From Variovorax paradoxus (GTDB lineage: Bacteria > Pseudomonadota > Gammaproteobacteria > Burkholderiales > Burkholderiaceae_C), in contig NZ_JAUSXG010000001.1 in assembly GCF_030815855.1 (NCBI RefSeq), positions 3,534,001 to 3,598,000 on the forward strand: a stretch of DNA of 64,000 nt, written 5' to 3'. The notes beneath the pieces are model-generated. The model saw only the letters and a program-made list of their open reading frames with translations, did not search any database and had not been told where the DNA came from. Both the position numbers and the translations under genes were made by a program. Below are positions 52,113-60,975 of this stretch, piece by piece. Each line of letters starts with the position of its first letter. Positions within the stretch are counted from its first letter, which is position 1.

Positions 52113-53267
52113 ATGTCCGCCCCCACCGATCCGTCCATTCCCGAGCGTTCCCTCGCCATTGCGCAAGCCCGCCGGGAACTGATCCACGGCGAGGCGGTCC
52201 GCGCGCGGGGCGCCACGCGCATCGAACCATGGCTCGCCCGCTCCTGGCAACGCTGCATCGATGCGGGACGGCAACCGCAGCAGCGCGTGAGCTTCGACCC
52301 GGTGGGCCAGTCGGCCATTCGAGAGGTGGCCGAGCGCAACCGGGCGCTGGTTGCGGCGGCCCGCCCGGTGATCGAGCGGGTGTCGCGCGCCATTGCCGAC
52401 ACGCGCTATTTCGCGGTGCTGACGGATGCACGCGGCGTCGTGGTCGACGTGGGCCCGCTCCCCGACGGCACCGACGACGCCAGCCGCTGTGTCCGCAGCA
52501 TCGCGCGCGTGGGGGTCGACCTGTCGGAGCCCGCCATCGGCACCAGTGCCATCAGTACCGCGCTGGCCGAGCAGGAATCGGTGTGGCTGCACCGGGGCGA
52601 ACATTTCTTCGAAGACACCAGCGTCTACAGCTGCGCGGGGGCGCCGCTCTTCGGCCCGCAGGGCGACTGCATCGGCATGCTCGACCTGACGGGCGTGCAG
52701 GTGGTGGAGCGGCCGGAACTTCGGCACCTGGCCGTGCTTTCGGCGCGCAGCATCGAGAACATTTTGGTGCTGAACCAGACCTGCGAGCTGCGGCTGCATC
52801 TCTCGTGGCCCGGCTGCCCGAGCAGCGAAGCCACCGAAGGCCTGCTGTGCGTCGACGCGAGTGGCAACGTCACCGGCGCCAATGCCGCGGCGCGGCAGAT
52901 GCTGCATCAGCCCCTGGCGCGCAGCCAGCATGCCCTGCATTGCAACGACCTGTTCGCGCTGCCGCTGAACATGCTGTTCGACGCCGCCCGGCGCGGCGAT
53001 GCCGTGCTCGAAGTGCCGCTCTGGTCGGGCCTGCGCGTGCAGGTGCAGCCCCGGCGCGGCGGCAAGCGCTCGCCGGGCGCCGCACCCGAAGCCCAGGCCG
53101 AGACCGGGACTCAGCCCCGGCTGCGCGACGTCGAAACCGCGTTGATCCGCAAGGCCGTGACCGACGCCCGTGGCAACGTGGCCGAAGCCGCACGCGCGCT
53201 AGGCATCAGCCGCGCCACGGTTTACAGAAAACTCTGGCGAGGCCGCTCTTCCGGCTCCGCCGACTGA
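52113..53267 (+). CDS. AcoR-like regulator without the AAA domain
   Basis: The 384-residue protein has an N-terminal GAF-like sensor (residues 60-210: ARYFAVLTDARGVVVDV, GVDLSEPAIGTSAISTALAE), a PAS-like segment (SGNVTGANAAARQML) and a C-terminal Fis-type HTH (DVETALIRKAVTDARGNVAE, ARALGISRATVYRKLW). The sigma-54-interacting AAA+ domain that normally lies between is missing, with the GAFTGA motif absent, so it cannot act as a standard enhancer-binding activator. Divergent to coxS, it probably controls the hydroxylase operon. Confidence 0.85.
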   Translation: MSAPTDPSIPERSLAIAQARRELIHGEAVRARGATRIEPWLARSWQRCIDAGRQPQQRVSFDPVGQSAIREVAERNRALVAAARPVIERVSRAIADTRYFAVLTDARGVVVDVGPLPDGTDDASRCVRSIARVGVDLSEPAIGTSAISTALAEQESVWLHRGEHFFEDTSVYSCAGAPLFGPQGDCIGMLDLTGVQVVERPELRHLAVLSARSIENILVLNQTCELRLHLSWPGCPSSEATEGLLCVDASGNVTGANAAARQMLHQPLARSQHALHCNDLFALPLNMLFDAARRGDAVLEVPLWSGLRVQVQPRRGGKRSPGAAPEAQAETGTQPRLRDVETALIRKAVTDARGNVAEAARALGISRATVYRKLWRGRSSGSAD

Positions 53268-53277
53268 AACCGGACCT

Positions 53278-53655
53278 TCAGGCGCCGACCGGAACCTTGT
53301 CGAGAAAGCCGGTCACCGACCGCAGCTTGCCAGCATCGAGCCGGGCGAAGTCGGTGCCCTGGATCAGGTCTTCGGCGCCGCTCGGGCCCAGCGTCCACGA
53401 AAAGCGCAGGTTGTCGCCATGTGCTTCGGGGCTGCCGGACAGGTTGAAACGGAAGCCCGGATAGCGCTGATGCACGGCGCCGACCAGCGCGCCGATCTGT
53501 TCGTGGCCGCTGGCCTGCGCCATCGGGTCGACATAGTGCGCATCGGCGGTCCAGCCGGCTTCGATCAACTCGGCGCGGCGTGCGGCGTCGGTTTCGTTCC
53601 AGACGGCGATGTAGCGCTGAGCAATGGCGGTGGCGTCGTGTGCGGCGGTGTTCAT
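53278..53655 (-). CDS. SnoaL / NTF2-like protein
   Basis: A 125-residue alpha+beta cone protein (AIAQRYIAVWNETDAARRAE, AGWTADAHYVDPMAQASGHE, HQRYPGFRFNLSG). Such proteins bind small ligands or act as isomerases; no catalytic Asp/His set can be claimed. It lies at the end of the regulator gene on the opposite strand, 10 bp away. Confidence 0.75.
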   Translation of the reverse strand: MNTAAHDATAIAQRYIAVWNETDAARRAELIEAGWTADAHYVDPMAQASGHEQIGALVGAVHQRYPGFRFNLSGSPEAHGDNLRFSWTLGPSGAEDLIQGTDFARLDAGKLRSVTGFLDKVPVGA

Positions 53656-53776
53656 GATGACGATTCCTTTTCGAGGGTTTCGACCCGCAATATCGCGGGG
53701 TGAAGGAATGGTCGCGCCGGGTGCTTCCGGCGTCGATGACCTTGGAGGTCATGGCGCGCGGCCGCCGCCGCGCAGA

Positions 53777-54634
53777 TCAGTTCGCCAGCGCGTTCGGAAA
53801 GAACAGCTGCTCGCCGCCGATCTTGTAGGCCGCAATGGTCTGCTGCCCCGCGGGCGAGATCACCCAATCGACGAACTTCTGCGCGCCCCTGCTGTTGAGC
53901 GAGGGAAACTTGGCCGGGCTCACGACCATCACGCCGTACTGGTTGAAGAGCCGCTTGTCGCCCTCGACCAGCACCGCCAGGTCGGCGCGGTTCTTGAAGC
54001 TGAGCCAGGTGCCGCGGTCCGCAAGCACATAGCCGCCCGACGAAGCCGCGATGTTCAGCGCCGGCCCCATGCCGCAGCCGCATTCCTTGTAGCCCGTGCC
54101 CTTGCGGTCGTTAGGCACCGGCTGCCCCGCCTCGGCCACGCCGGTTTGCGTCCAGAGGCGGCGCTCGGCCGCGTCGGTGCCGCTCTTGTCGCCGCGCGAG
54201 ACGAAAGACGCGTTGGCGGCCGCGATCTTCTTCAGGGCGGCGGCGATGTCGCTGCCCTTGACTGCCACGGGGTCGGCCTTCGGCCCCACGAGCACAAAGT
54301 CGTTGTACATCACGGGGTAGCGCCTGGCGCTGAAGCCGTCGGCCACGAATTTTTCCTCGGCCGCGGTGTCGTGCACGAACAGCACGTCGGCATCGCCGCG
54401 CTTGGCCATGTCGATGGCTTGGCCAGTGCCCACCGCCACCACCTTGACGTCGATGTCGCTGGCCTTCTTGAACGCGGGCAGCAGGTGCGAGAACAGGCCC
54501 GACTGCTCGGTCGAGGTGGTCGAGGCCATGGTGATGGTCTCGGCGCGCGCAGCACCCGCGGCAACGAAGAAAACAGCCATCGCCAGCGATGCTCGAATAC
54601 CCGCATTGCCGCGGCGCTTGAGGAACGGATTCAT
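53777..54634 (-). CDS. tupA: Tungstate ABC transporter binding protein
   Basis: TupA captures tungstate with very high affinity. The 285-residue protein has a signal peptide (cut after ARA) and starts its mature part ETITMASTTSTEQSGLF; the STTST loop is the TupA oxyanion signature. Other segments: ADVLFVHDTAAEEKFVADGF, DFVLVGPKADP, FVSRGDKSGTDAAERRLW. It is encoded last in the leftward tup operon. Confidence 0.9.
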   Translation of the reverse strand: MNPFLKRRGNAGIRASLAMAVFFVAAGAARAETITMASTTSTEQSGLFSHLLPAFKKASDIDVKVVAVGTGQAIDMAKRGDADVLFVHDTAAEEKFVADGFSARRYPVMYNDFVLVGPKADPVAVKGSDIAAALKKIAAANASFVSRGDKSGTDAAERRLWTQTGVAEAGQPVPNDRKGTGYKECGCGMGPALNIAASSGGYVLADRGTWLSFKNRADLAVLVEGDKRLFNQYGVMVVSPAKFPSLNSRGAQKFVDWVISPAGQQTIAAYKIGGEQLFFPNALAN

Positions 54635-55350
54635 GCCAACTCTCCTTTGACGAACAGACGGGCCTCTTCCGGCAGGGGCCCATGAAAGAAATCGTGAACG
54701 GGCAAGTCGGCCAGCACGCGGCCGTGCTCGAGGTAGACCACGCGGCTGGCCAGCCGCTTGACCTGGCCGAGGTTGTGGCTCGCGAACACCAGCGTGCGGC
54801 CGATTGCCGCTTCGGCAATGAGTGTTTCGACCTCGCGCTTGGCAGTGGGGTCAAGGCTGGCGGTGGGCTCGTCGAGCAGCAGCACCGCCGGATGCAGCGC
54901 CCAGGCGCGCGCCAGCGCCACGCGCTGCTGCTGGCCGCCCGACAGCGCGCGCGCATTGCGGTCCCCCAAGTCTTCCAGCCCCACGCGGGCCAGCGCCGGA
55001 ATGGCGGCGCGGCGCGCATCACGCCAGCGCGTGCCGCGCAGCCACAAAGCCATCGCCACGTTGACCACCACCGAGGCGCGCAGCATGTACGGACGCTGGA
55101 ACAGCATGGCCTGGTGACGCCGAGGCGCGGCGCTGGTGAAGCTCCCGGCCGCATGCGGCACCAGGCCGTGCAGCAGCCGCAGCAGCGTGGTCTTGCCGCT
55201 GCCGTTGGCGCCGATGAGCGCCACGCGCTCGCCGGCCGCGATGGTGAGCGTGGCGCCCTGCAGCGCCGCCACGCGCCCCAGGCGAACGTCGACGCCGTAC
55301 AGCGCGAAGACGGTGGCGTCCACGCTCGCGAGCTGCGCGTGTTCGTTCAC
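54631..55350 (-). CDS. tupC: Tungstate ABC transporter ATPase
   Basis: The 239-residue ATPase has Walker A LIGANGSGKTTLL, Q-loop MLFQRPYML, signature LSGGQQQRVALARA, Walker B VLLLDEPTASLDP, and H-loop ASHNL. The start is GTG at 55350, overlapping the permease stop (GTGA); it overlaps tupA by 4 nt. Confidence 0.9.
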   Translation of the reverse strand: MNEHAQLASVDATVFALYGVDVRLGRVAALQGATLTIAAGERVALIGANGSGKTTLLRLLHGLVPHAAGSFTSAAPRRHQAMLFQRPYMLRASVVVNVAMALWLRGTRWRDARRAAIPALARVGLEDLGDRNARALSGGQQQRVALARAWALHPAVLLLDEPTASLDPTAKREVETLIAEAAIGRTLVFASHNLGQVKRLASRVVYLEHGRVLADLPVHDFFHGPLPEEARLFVKGELA

Positions 55351-56105
55351 GGGCGCGCCTCCGGCCGCCACCAGGCCGCCGTGCCGCCGCCTGCGCCGCC
55401 CCCGCCGTCGGCCCGCTCGCGCCAGCCCCGCACCGCGGCGATCGCGAGGTTGAGCACCAGCACCACGCCCAGCAGCACGATGCCCAGGGCCAGTGCCAGC
55501 GGCAGGTCGCCCTTGCTGGTTTCGAGTGCGATGGCGGTGGTCATCACGCGCGTGAAGCCGTCGATGTTGCCGCCCACCACCATCACCGCGCCCACTTCCG
55601 AGACCGCTCGGCCGAATGCGGCGATGAGCACCGTGAGCAGCGCGTAGCGCTCGTCCCACACCAGGAGCAGCGCGCGCGCCAGCGGCCCGGCGCCCAGGGA
55701 ACTCAGCTGCTCGCCATGCGCACGTTCGGCATCCTCGATGGCTTGGCGCGTGAGCGCCGTCACCACCGGCAGCACCAGCACCGTTTGCGCCAGCACCATG
55801 GCCTTGAACGAAAACAGCCAGCCCAGGAAGCCGAGCGGACCCGAGCGCGACAGCAGCAGGTAGATCACCAGCCCGACCACCACCGAGGGCAGCGCCAGCA
55901 GGGTATTCAGCAGTGTGAGCAGCGCGGCGCGCCCGCGAAAGCGCGCTACGCCGAGCCATGCCCCCAGCAGCAGGCCCAGCCCGCACGCCAGCGCGCAGGC
56001 GCTGGCACTGACCGCCAGCGACCGCCCGACGATGGCCAGCAGCACCGGATCGCCGGACACGAGCAACTCCCAGGCCGAGACGGCGCTTTGAGCAAAGGTG
56101 TTCAC
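55347..56105 (-). CDS. tupB: Tungstate ABC transporter permease
   Basis: The 252-residue permease has about six membrane segments and the EAA-like loop EDAERAHGEQLSSLGAGPLA, with GRAVSEVGAVMVVGGNI typical of tungstate permeases. The GTG start is at 56105; a 22-bp palindrome lies 54 bp upstream. The extra Gly-rich tail after residue 235 is not part of the family. Confidence 0.88.
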   Translation of the reverse strand: MNTFAQSAVSAWELLVSGDPVLLAIVGRSLAVSASACALACGLGLLLGAWLGVARFRGRAALLTLLNTLLALPSVVVGLVIYLLLSRSGPLGFLGWLFSFKAMVLAQTVLVLPVVTALTRQAIEDAERAHGEQLSSLGAGPLARALLLVWDERYALLTVLIAAFGRAVSEVGAVMVVGGNIDGFTRVMTTAIALETSKGDLPLALALGIVLLGVVLVLNLAIAAVRGWRERADGGGGAGGGTAAWWRPEARP

Positions 56106-56158
56106 GCGGTGGGCTTCATGGGTGGAAGCGCCGCAGTATCGGGGTGTACCTCCAATTA

Positions 56159-56180
56159 CCTATGCAATTTTTTGCATAGG
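56159..56180. promoter_or_regulatory. Perfect palindrome upstream of the tungstate operon
   Basis: CCTATGCAA and TTGCATAGG are perfect 9-bp inverted arms around TTTT. It lies between the end of the M81 gene and tupB, where a metal-responsive operator would be expected. No ModE box (CGTTATATA type) is seen. Confidence 0.5.
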
Positions 56181-56199
56181 CGGGTAGATGCCCCATCAA

Positions 56200-57672
56200 T
56201 CAGATGGCATCCAGCGGAAACACGGGCCTGCGCACCTTCGAGAACGGGAACAGGCTGTAGTCCGAACTGGTCACACCCGGGCTGTCGCACTCGACCAGGG
56301 CGGCCGAGATCGGCTCGAACACCGGGCGGCAGTACATGCGCGACTTGAGCAGCAAAAAGCGCTCCTTGCGCGGGTCGAGCCCCGCGCATTCGAAAACGCC
56401 GATGTCCCAGGGCTCCTGCGTGCGCTCGGTCACCACGATGCGCGCCGCGCCGATGTCGAACAACACCGTGCGGCCCATGCTGCTGCGCTGGCCTGTGTAG
56501 GTGGGGCCGGTGATCACGTATTCGCCGTTGCCGATGGTGCGCACCGTGCCGCTCAGCGTCACGGGCTTCTTGGAGAGCCCGATGCCTTCCAGCGACACCT
56601 TGTTGCCGAGCGCCAAAGTCACCGTCGCGCCCTCGCCCGCAGAGATCAGCTCGGCCACCGCCTCAGGGTCGCACAGCGGGCCCACGCCGATGCCATCGAG
56701 CCCCTGCGCCAGCGCTTCCTGCAGCACGTCCATGGTGTCGCAGCTGCCGCCCGACATGCAGTTGTCGCCATGGTCGAGCAGCAGCACTGGGCGCGTTGCA
56801 CCGCCAGCGATGGCCTTCGCGCGCGCCACCGATTCAACCAGCGGCTCGCTACGATAGATGAACGCCTCGCGCTCGTCCCACATCTGCCTGGCAATGCGGT
56901 CGGCCGTGGCCTGCGCACGCTCGGGCGCTTCTGCATCGACCACCACCACGCTCATGCAGGGCGCCTCGATGTCCGACAGCGAGAAGCCGGCAAAGATCGA
57001 CACCGCAAGCGATTCCGATTTTTCGGCTTCGCGCGCCGCCTCGATGGCCCGCTGCATGGCGCCGGTGAACGATGCGCTTCGCAGCGTGTGCGCCATCAGG
57101 GGCAGCGGGTGCCAGCGCATCGCGGGCTTGCCGCTGCCCGCGAGCAGGTCGAGCAGCAGCCGGCCGGCATGCTCGCCTGTCTCGTACATGTCGATGTGCG
57201 GATAGGTCTTGAAGCCGACGATCACGTCCGCGTTGCCGACCATCGCAGGCGTCACGTTGGCATGCAGGTCGAGCGCCACGCCAATGGGCACGCCGGGTGC
57301 CGCGGCGCGCAGCCGCACCAGCAGGTCGCCTTCGCCATCCGCGCTGTTCTGCGCCACCATGGCGCCGTGCAGGTCGAGCAGGATCGCATCGCAGCCCGGC
57401 GCCGCGTCGACGATGCACTGCGTGAGCGTGGTGTAGGCCTCTGCATCGACCGGCCCGCTCGGGTTGGCCGAGGCCGAGACCGGTGTGATCAGCGTCGCGC
57501 CCGCCCGCTCGGCCAGGTCGATGAAGGCCGACATCGCGGTGCACATGCCCTTGTTGTCACGATAGGCCTGCTCGCCATAGGTCGGGCCGTCGGGCCCGAA
57601 GGCCGCAAGCGGCGTGGGCACCGGCGAGAAGGTGTTGGTCTCGTGGTTGAGGCGCGCGATCAGTACTTTCAT
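56200..57672 (-). CDS. M81 family metallopeptidase (MlrC-like)
   Basis: The 490-residue protein belongs to the family named after MlrC, which degrades microcystin fragments. It begins MKVLIARLNHETNTFSPVPT, has the metal-binding NHETN, ILLDLHGAMVAQ, ALDLHANV and VLLDHGDNCMSGGSCDT segments with the His/Asp ligands. It is the last gene of the leftward operon with an ABC transporter and an amidohydrolase, so a role in breaking down a transported cyclic or modified peptide-like compound is inferred. Confidence 0.85.
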   Translation of the reverse strand: MKVLIARLNHETNTFSPVPTPLAAFGPDGPTYGEQAYRDNKGMCTAMSAFIDLAERAGATLITPVSASANPSGPVDAEAYTTLTQCIVDAAPGCDAILLDLHGAMVAQNSADGEGDLLVRLRAAAPGVPIGVALDLHANVTPAMVGNADVIVGFKTYPHIDMYETGEHAGRLLLDLLAGSGKPAMRWHPLPLMAHTLRSASFTGAMQRAIEAAREAEKSESLAVSIFAGFSLSDIEAPCMSVVVVDAEAPERAQATADRIARQMWDEREAFIYRSEPLVESVARAKAIAGGATRPVLLLDHGDNCMSGGSCDTMDVLQEALAQGLDGIGVGPLCDPEAVAELISAGEGATVTLALGNKVSLEGIGLSKKPVTLSGTVRTIGNGEYVITGPTYTGQRSSMGRTVLFDIGAARIVVTERTQEPWDIGVFECAGLDPRKERFLLLKSRMYCRPVFEPISAALVECDSPGVTSSDYSLFPFSKVRRPVFPLDAI

Positions 57673-58802
57673 TGCGCAAACTTTCCGGCGCTTCCCAGCA
57701 TCGTGATGTCGCCGAAGCTGGAGCCATTGCGGTTGTCGGGGCGGAAGGCGACCGTGAAGCCGCTCAGGTTCATGGGCGGCGAGTTCTCGATGCTGCGCTT
57801 CAGCGATTCGGTGGTGATGGGCCCCTTCACACGCTGCAGCGCTTCCGCGAAGGCCTTCGCCGTGATGTAGCCCTCCAGCCCCAGGTAGGAGCCTTCGCTG
57901 CTGCTGCCCGCGCCCTTGAGGGCGCGCTGGTATTCATCGACGATGGCAAAGCGCGTTTTCCAGAACGGCGGCATCACCTGCGACAGCACGATGCCGCGGC
58001 TCTTCTCGCCGAGTTCCTTGAACAGAAGGAACGAACTCGCCACCGAGTTCGTATAGATCTGCGGATGGATGGGCGCCGCCACCAGCGAGCGGATGATGTT
58101 GATCGCCGGCGTGCCGGCCGCGATCACGTACACCGCCTGCGCGCCGCTCGCGATGACCTGCTGTGCAATGGTGGGATGGTCTTTTTCCTTCGGGTCGAAG
58201 CGCAGCGACAGCAGCGCCGGGTGTCCGTTCTTTTCGAGTGCGGCCACCGCGTCCTTCTCGATGCCCTTGCCGTAGGCGTCATCGCTCGAGACGATCGCAA
58301 TGCGCGTCACACCGATCGTCGTCAGGTGGTTCATCACGCGCGCAACCTCGTCGGCATACGACTCCCGCACGTGATAGATCGGCACCTTCGGGCCACGCAG
58401 CACCGCCGCGCCGGTGAGCCCGCCGAAGATGAAGCTGTCGTACTTGGCCGCCACGGGCACCATGGCCGCGCCGATGCCCGTGCCCATGGTGCCGAACAGG
58501 CAGACGACACGGTCGGTGCCAAGCAGCTTCTCCGCATTGGCCGCCGCCTTCTCCGCGACATAGGCATCGTCGTAGGTGATCATCTTGACGGGCCGGCCAC
58601 CGACGCCACCGGCCTTGTTCAACTGGTCGAAGAACAGCGTCTGGCCTTCCATGAAGGCGAGGCTGTTCGGCGTGAACGGACCGGTGAGCACGGCGGACTG
58701 CCCCACCAGGATCGGCTCTCCGGCCGCCATGGCCGCAGTGGATGCCACGGCCATGCCCATCGCCAGGACGCGCAGGCCGATGCGCCGGAGCACCGCGCTC
58801 AC
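57669..58802 (-). CDS. ABC transporter binding protein, branched-chain type (second copy)
   Basis: The 377-residue protein has a signal peptide and a Leu/Ile/Val-type fold (Peripla_BP_6): ILVGQSAVLTGPFTPNSLAF, YDDAYVAEKAAANAEKLLGT, VVCLFGTMGTGIGAAMVPVA. GTG start overlaps the amidohydrolase stop. It lies downstream of that enzyme, distinct from the binding protein gene at the window's right end. Confidence 0.88.
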   Translation of the reverse strand: MSAVLRRIGLRVLAMGMAVASTAAMAAGEPILVGQSAVLTGPFTPNSLAFMEGQTLFFDQLNKAGGVGGRPVKMITYDDAYVAEKAAANAEKLLGTDRVVCLFGTMGTGIGAAMVPVAAKYDSFIFGGLTGAAVLRGPKVPIYHVRESYADEVARVMNHLTTIGVTRIAIVSSDDAYGKGIEKDAVAALEKNGHPALLSLRFDPKEKDHPTIAQQVIASGAQAVYVIAAGTPAINIIRSLVAAPIHPQIYTNSVASSFLLFKELGEKSRGIVLSQVMPPFWKTRFAIVDEYQRALKGAGSSSEGSYLGLEGYITAKAFAEALQRVKGPITTESLKRSIENSPPMNLSGFTVAFRPDNRNGSSFGDITMLGSAGKFAQ

Positions 58803-60052
58803 GCTGCGACCCCCGCGCTCTGCACCATCGCCTGCAGCAGCACGTTGCAGCCGGCCTCCAGGTGCTCGGGCTCGGCGTCTTCAATCTCGTTGTGGCTGAT
58901 GCCGTCGAGACAAGGCACGAAGATCATCGCCGTGGGGCAAACACGGGCGAGGTACACGGCGTCGTGGCCGGCACCGCTGATGACGTTCATCCAGGTGAGC
59001 CCCTGCGCCTGGGCCGCGTCTCGCACCGCGGACACGAGCCCGGGCGTGAATGGCTGCGGCGGGAAGTACACGACCTGCTCCACCGCGGCTTCGACCTTGC
59101 CTTGGGTGGCCAGGCGCTGCACCGCTTCTTTCAATTCGGCATCCATCGCCGACAGCACCATGTCGTCCGCCGCGCGCAGGTCGACGCTGAGCTTGACCCG
59201 GCCCGGGATCACGTTGCGCGAGTTCGGATAATTGTCGATCCAGCCCACCGTGCCGCGCGCGTGCGGCGCGTGCGCGAGCGCGATGCGGTTCACCTCGATC
59301 ACCAATTGGGAAGCCACGAGCAGCGCGTCCTTGCGCAGCTCCATCGGCGTGGGGCCTGCATGTGCTTCCATGCCCTGCACCACCACGTCGTACCAGCGCT
59401 GGCCCAACGCGCCCTCGACCACGCCGATGACACGTTCGTTGGCCTCGAGCACTGGCCCCTGCTCAATGTGCGCTTCGAAATAAGCGCCCACCGGCGATGC
59501 TGCAGCCGAGGCCGGCGCAGTGCCCGCATAGCCGATCGAGGCGAGCGCTTCGGCCACGCTGACGCCTTCGGTGTCGCGCTGCGCGAGCGCATGGTCGAGC
59601 GTGAAGGCATCGACGAACACGCCCGATCCCATCATCACCGGCACGAAGCGCGAACCCTCTTCGTTGGTCCACACGGCGATCTCCACCGGCGCCTCGGTGA
59701 CGATGTCGGCATCGTTCAGGCTGCGAATCACCTCCAGCCCGGCCAGCACACCATAGTTGCCGTCGAACTTGCCACCCGTGGGCTGCGTGTCGATGTGGCT
59801 GCCGGTGACCACAGGGGGCAGCGTGTTGTCGCGGCCCGCGCGGCGCGCGAAGATGTTGCCGATCTGGTCGACGCGCACCTCGCAGCCGGCTTCACGCGCC
59901 CAGCGGGTAAAAAGATCGCGGCCCTGCCGGTCGAGGTCGGTCAGTGCAATGCGGCAGACGCCGCCCTTCTCGGTCGCGCCGAGCGTCGCCAGTTCCATCA
60001 GCGAGCTCCAGAGGCGCCCGCCATCGATGCGGAGTTGGGTTTGTGAGTTCAT
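58799..60052 (-). CDS. M20-family Zn amidohydrolase (N-carbamoyl amino acid / allantoate type)
   Basis: The 417-residue protein shows the family pattern: TGSHIDTQPTGGKFDGNYGV (metal His and Asp), WTNEEGSRFVPVMMGSGVF (catalytic Glu pair), EAHIEQGPVLEAN, and ISGAGHDAVYLARVCPTAMI with SHNEIED late. Family members cleave N-carbamoyl-L-amino acids, ureidoglycolate or allantoate; the substrate is not decidable. ATG at 60052 matches the family start. Confidence 0.88.
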   Translation of the reverse strand: MNSQTQLRIDGGRLWSSLMELATLGATEKGGVCRIALTDLDRQGRDLFTRWAREAGCEVRVDQIGNIFARRAGRDNTLPPVVTGSHIDTQPTGGKFDGNYGVLAGLEVIRSLNDADIVTEAPVEIAVWTNEEGSRFVPVMMGSGVFVDAFTLDHALAQRDTEGVSVAEALASIGYAGTAPASAAASPVGAYFEAHIEQGPVLEANERVIGVVEGALGQRWYDVVVQGMEAHAGPTPMELRKDALLVASQLVIEVNRIALAHAPHARGTVGWIDNYPNSRNVIPGRVKLSVDLRAADDMVLSAMDAELKEAVQRLATQGKVEAAVEQVVYFPPQPFTPGLVSAVRDAAQAQGLTWMNVISGAGHDAVYLARVCPTAMIFVPCLDGISHNEIEDAEPEHLEAGCNVLLQAMVQSAGVAA

Positions 60053-60089
60053 GGCTTTGCAAAAAGAAGACGAAGGGATACGCGAAGCC

Positions 60090-60800
60090 TCAAGCAAGCC
60101 CCACGCCCAGGTAGCGGTCTTTCACGTCGTGGTCGGCCATGAAGGCGGCGTTGCCGGCTTCGTGCACGATCACGCCCTGCTCCAGGATGTAGTGGCGGTC
60201 GGCGAGTTGTACGCATACTTCCAGGTTCTGCTCGACCAGCAGGATGGCCACGCCGGCCGCCTTGATGAGCTTGAGCTGAGCAACGATTTCTTCCACGATG
60301 ACCGGCGCGAGCCCTTCGACCGGCTCGTCGAGAATCAAAAGCCGCGGATGGTTCATCAGCGCGCGGCCGATGGCGAGCATCTGCTGCTCGCCGCCCGAGA
60401 GCTGGCCGCCGCCGTTGCGGCGCCGCTCCTTCAGGCGCGGAAAGATGCGGTAGATGTCGTCGAGCTGCCAGGGCGAGTCGCGCCGCTGGCCGAGCAGCAG
60501 GTTTTCTTCGACGGTCAGCAGCTTGAAGACTCCGCGGTGCTCGGGCACCAGGCACACGCCGCGCGTGGCAATGCGGTGCGGCGGCATCCCCGCGATGTCC
60601 GCCCCTTGAAAGCGCACGCGGCCGCTGGTAGGCGCGACCACGCCGGCAATGCTCTTGAGCGTGGTCGATTTGCCCGCGCCGTTGCGGCCAAGCAGTGTGA
60701 CCAGTTCGGCCTCGCCCACATGCATCGACACGCCCTGCAGCACATGGCTCTTGCCGTAGTGCGCGTGCAGGCCGTCAACTTCGAGGATGCTCGCGCTCAT
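60090..60800 (-). CDS. livF: ABC transporter ATPase (LivF type)
   Basis: The 236-residue ATPase has Walker A LLGRNGAGKSTTLKSIAG, LVPEHRGVFKLLTVEENLLL, signature LSGGEQQMLAIGRAL, Walker B LLILDEPVEGLAP. Typical for LivF. It lies 174 bp after livG with repeats between. Confidence 0.92.
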   Translation of the reverse strand: MSASILEVDGLHAHYGKSHVLQGVSMHVGEAELVTLLGRNGAGKSTTLKSIAGVVAPTSGRVRFQGADIAGMPPHRIATRGVCLVPEHRGVFKLLTVEENLLLGQRRDSPWQLDDIYRIFPRLKERRRNGGGQLSGGEQQMLAIGRALMNHPRLLILDEPVEGLAPVIVEEIVAQLKLIKAAGVAILLVEQNLEVCVQLADRHYILEQGVIVHEAGNAAFMADHDVKDRYLGVGLA

Positions 60801-60844
60801 CGGGGCGCCTCCGTTCTCTGGGAGCCGGCCATGGCCCGGCTGTT

Positions 60845-60959
60845 ACCCCCTCTCCCCTCGGGGAGAGGGCTGGGGTGAGGGCCAGCGGCGATGGCAAAGG
60901 CCGTACATGTGCGAAGGCCGCGGCCCTCACCCCTGCCCTCTCCCCAGGGGGAGAGGGAG
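60845..60959. repeat. Pair of inverted GC-rich intergenic repeats (REP-like)
   Basis: Two modules face each other: CCCCTCTCCCC TCGGGGAGAGGG then GGTGAGGG at 60845-60882, and CCCTCACCCCTGCCCTCTCCCC, read with GGGGGAGAGGG at 60922-60959. Each forms a strong hairpin, and together they make a larger inverted pair. Such CCCTCTCCC/GGGAGAGGG units are scattered in many beta- and gammaproteobacterial genomes. They lie inside the liv operon between livG and livF, where they may trim mRNA levels. Confidence 0.75.
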
Positions 60960-60975
60960 AAAGAAACGGTGCTCC

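Noticed and set aside
56159..56180. Palindrome as a terminator for the M81 gene
   Set aside because: The T run lies in the loop, not after the stem, so it does not fit an intrinsic terminator in either direction.
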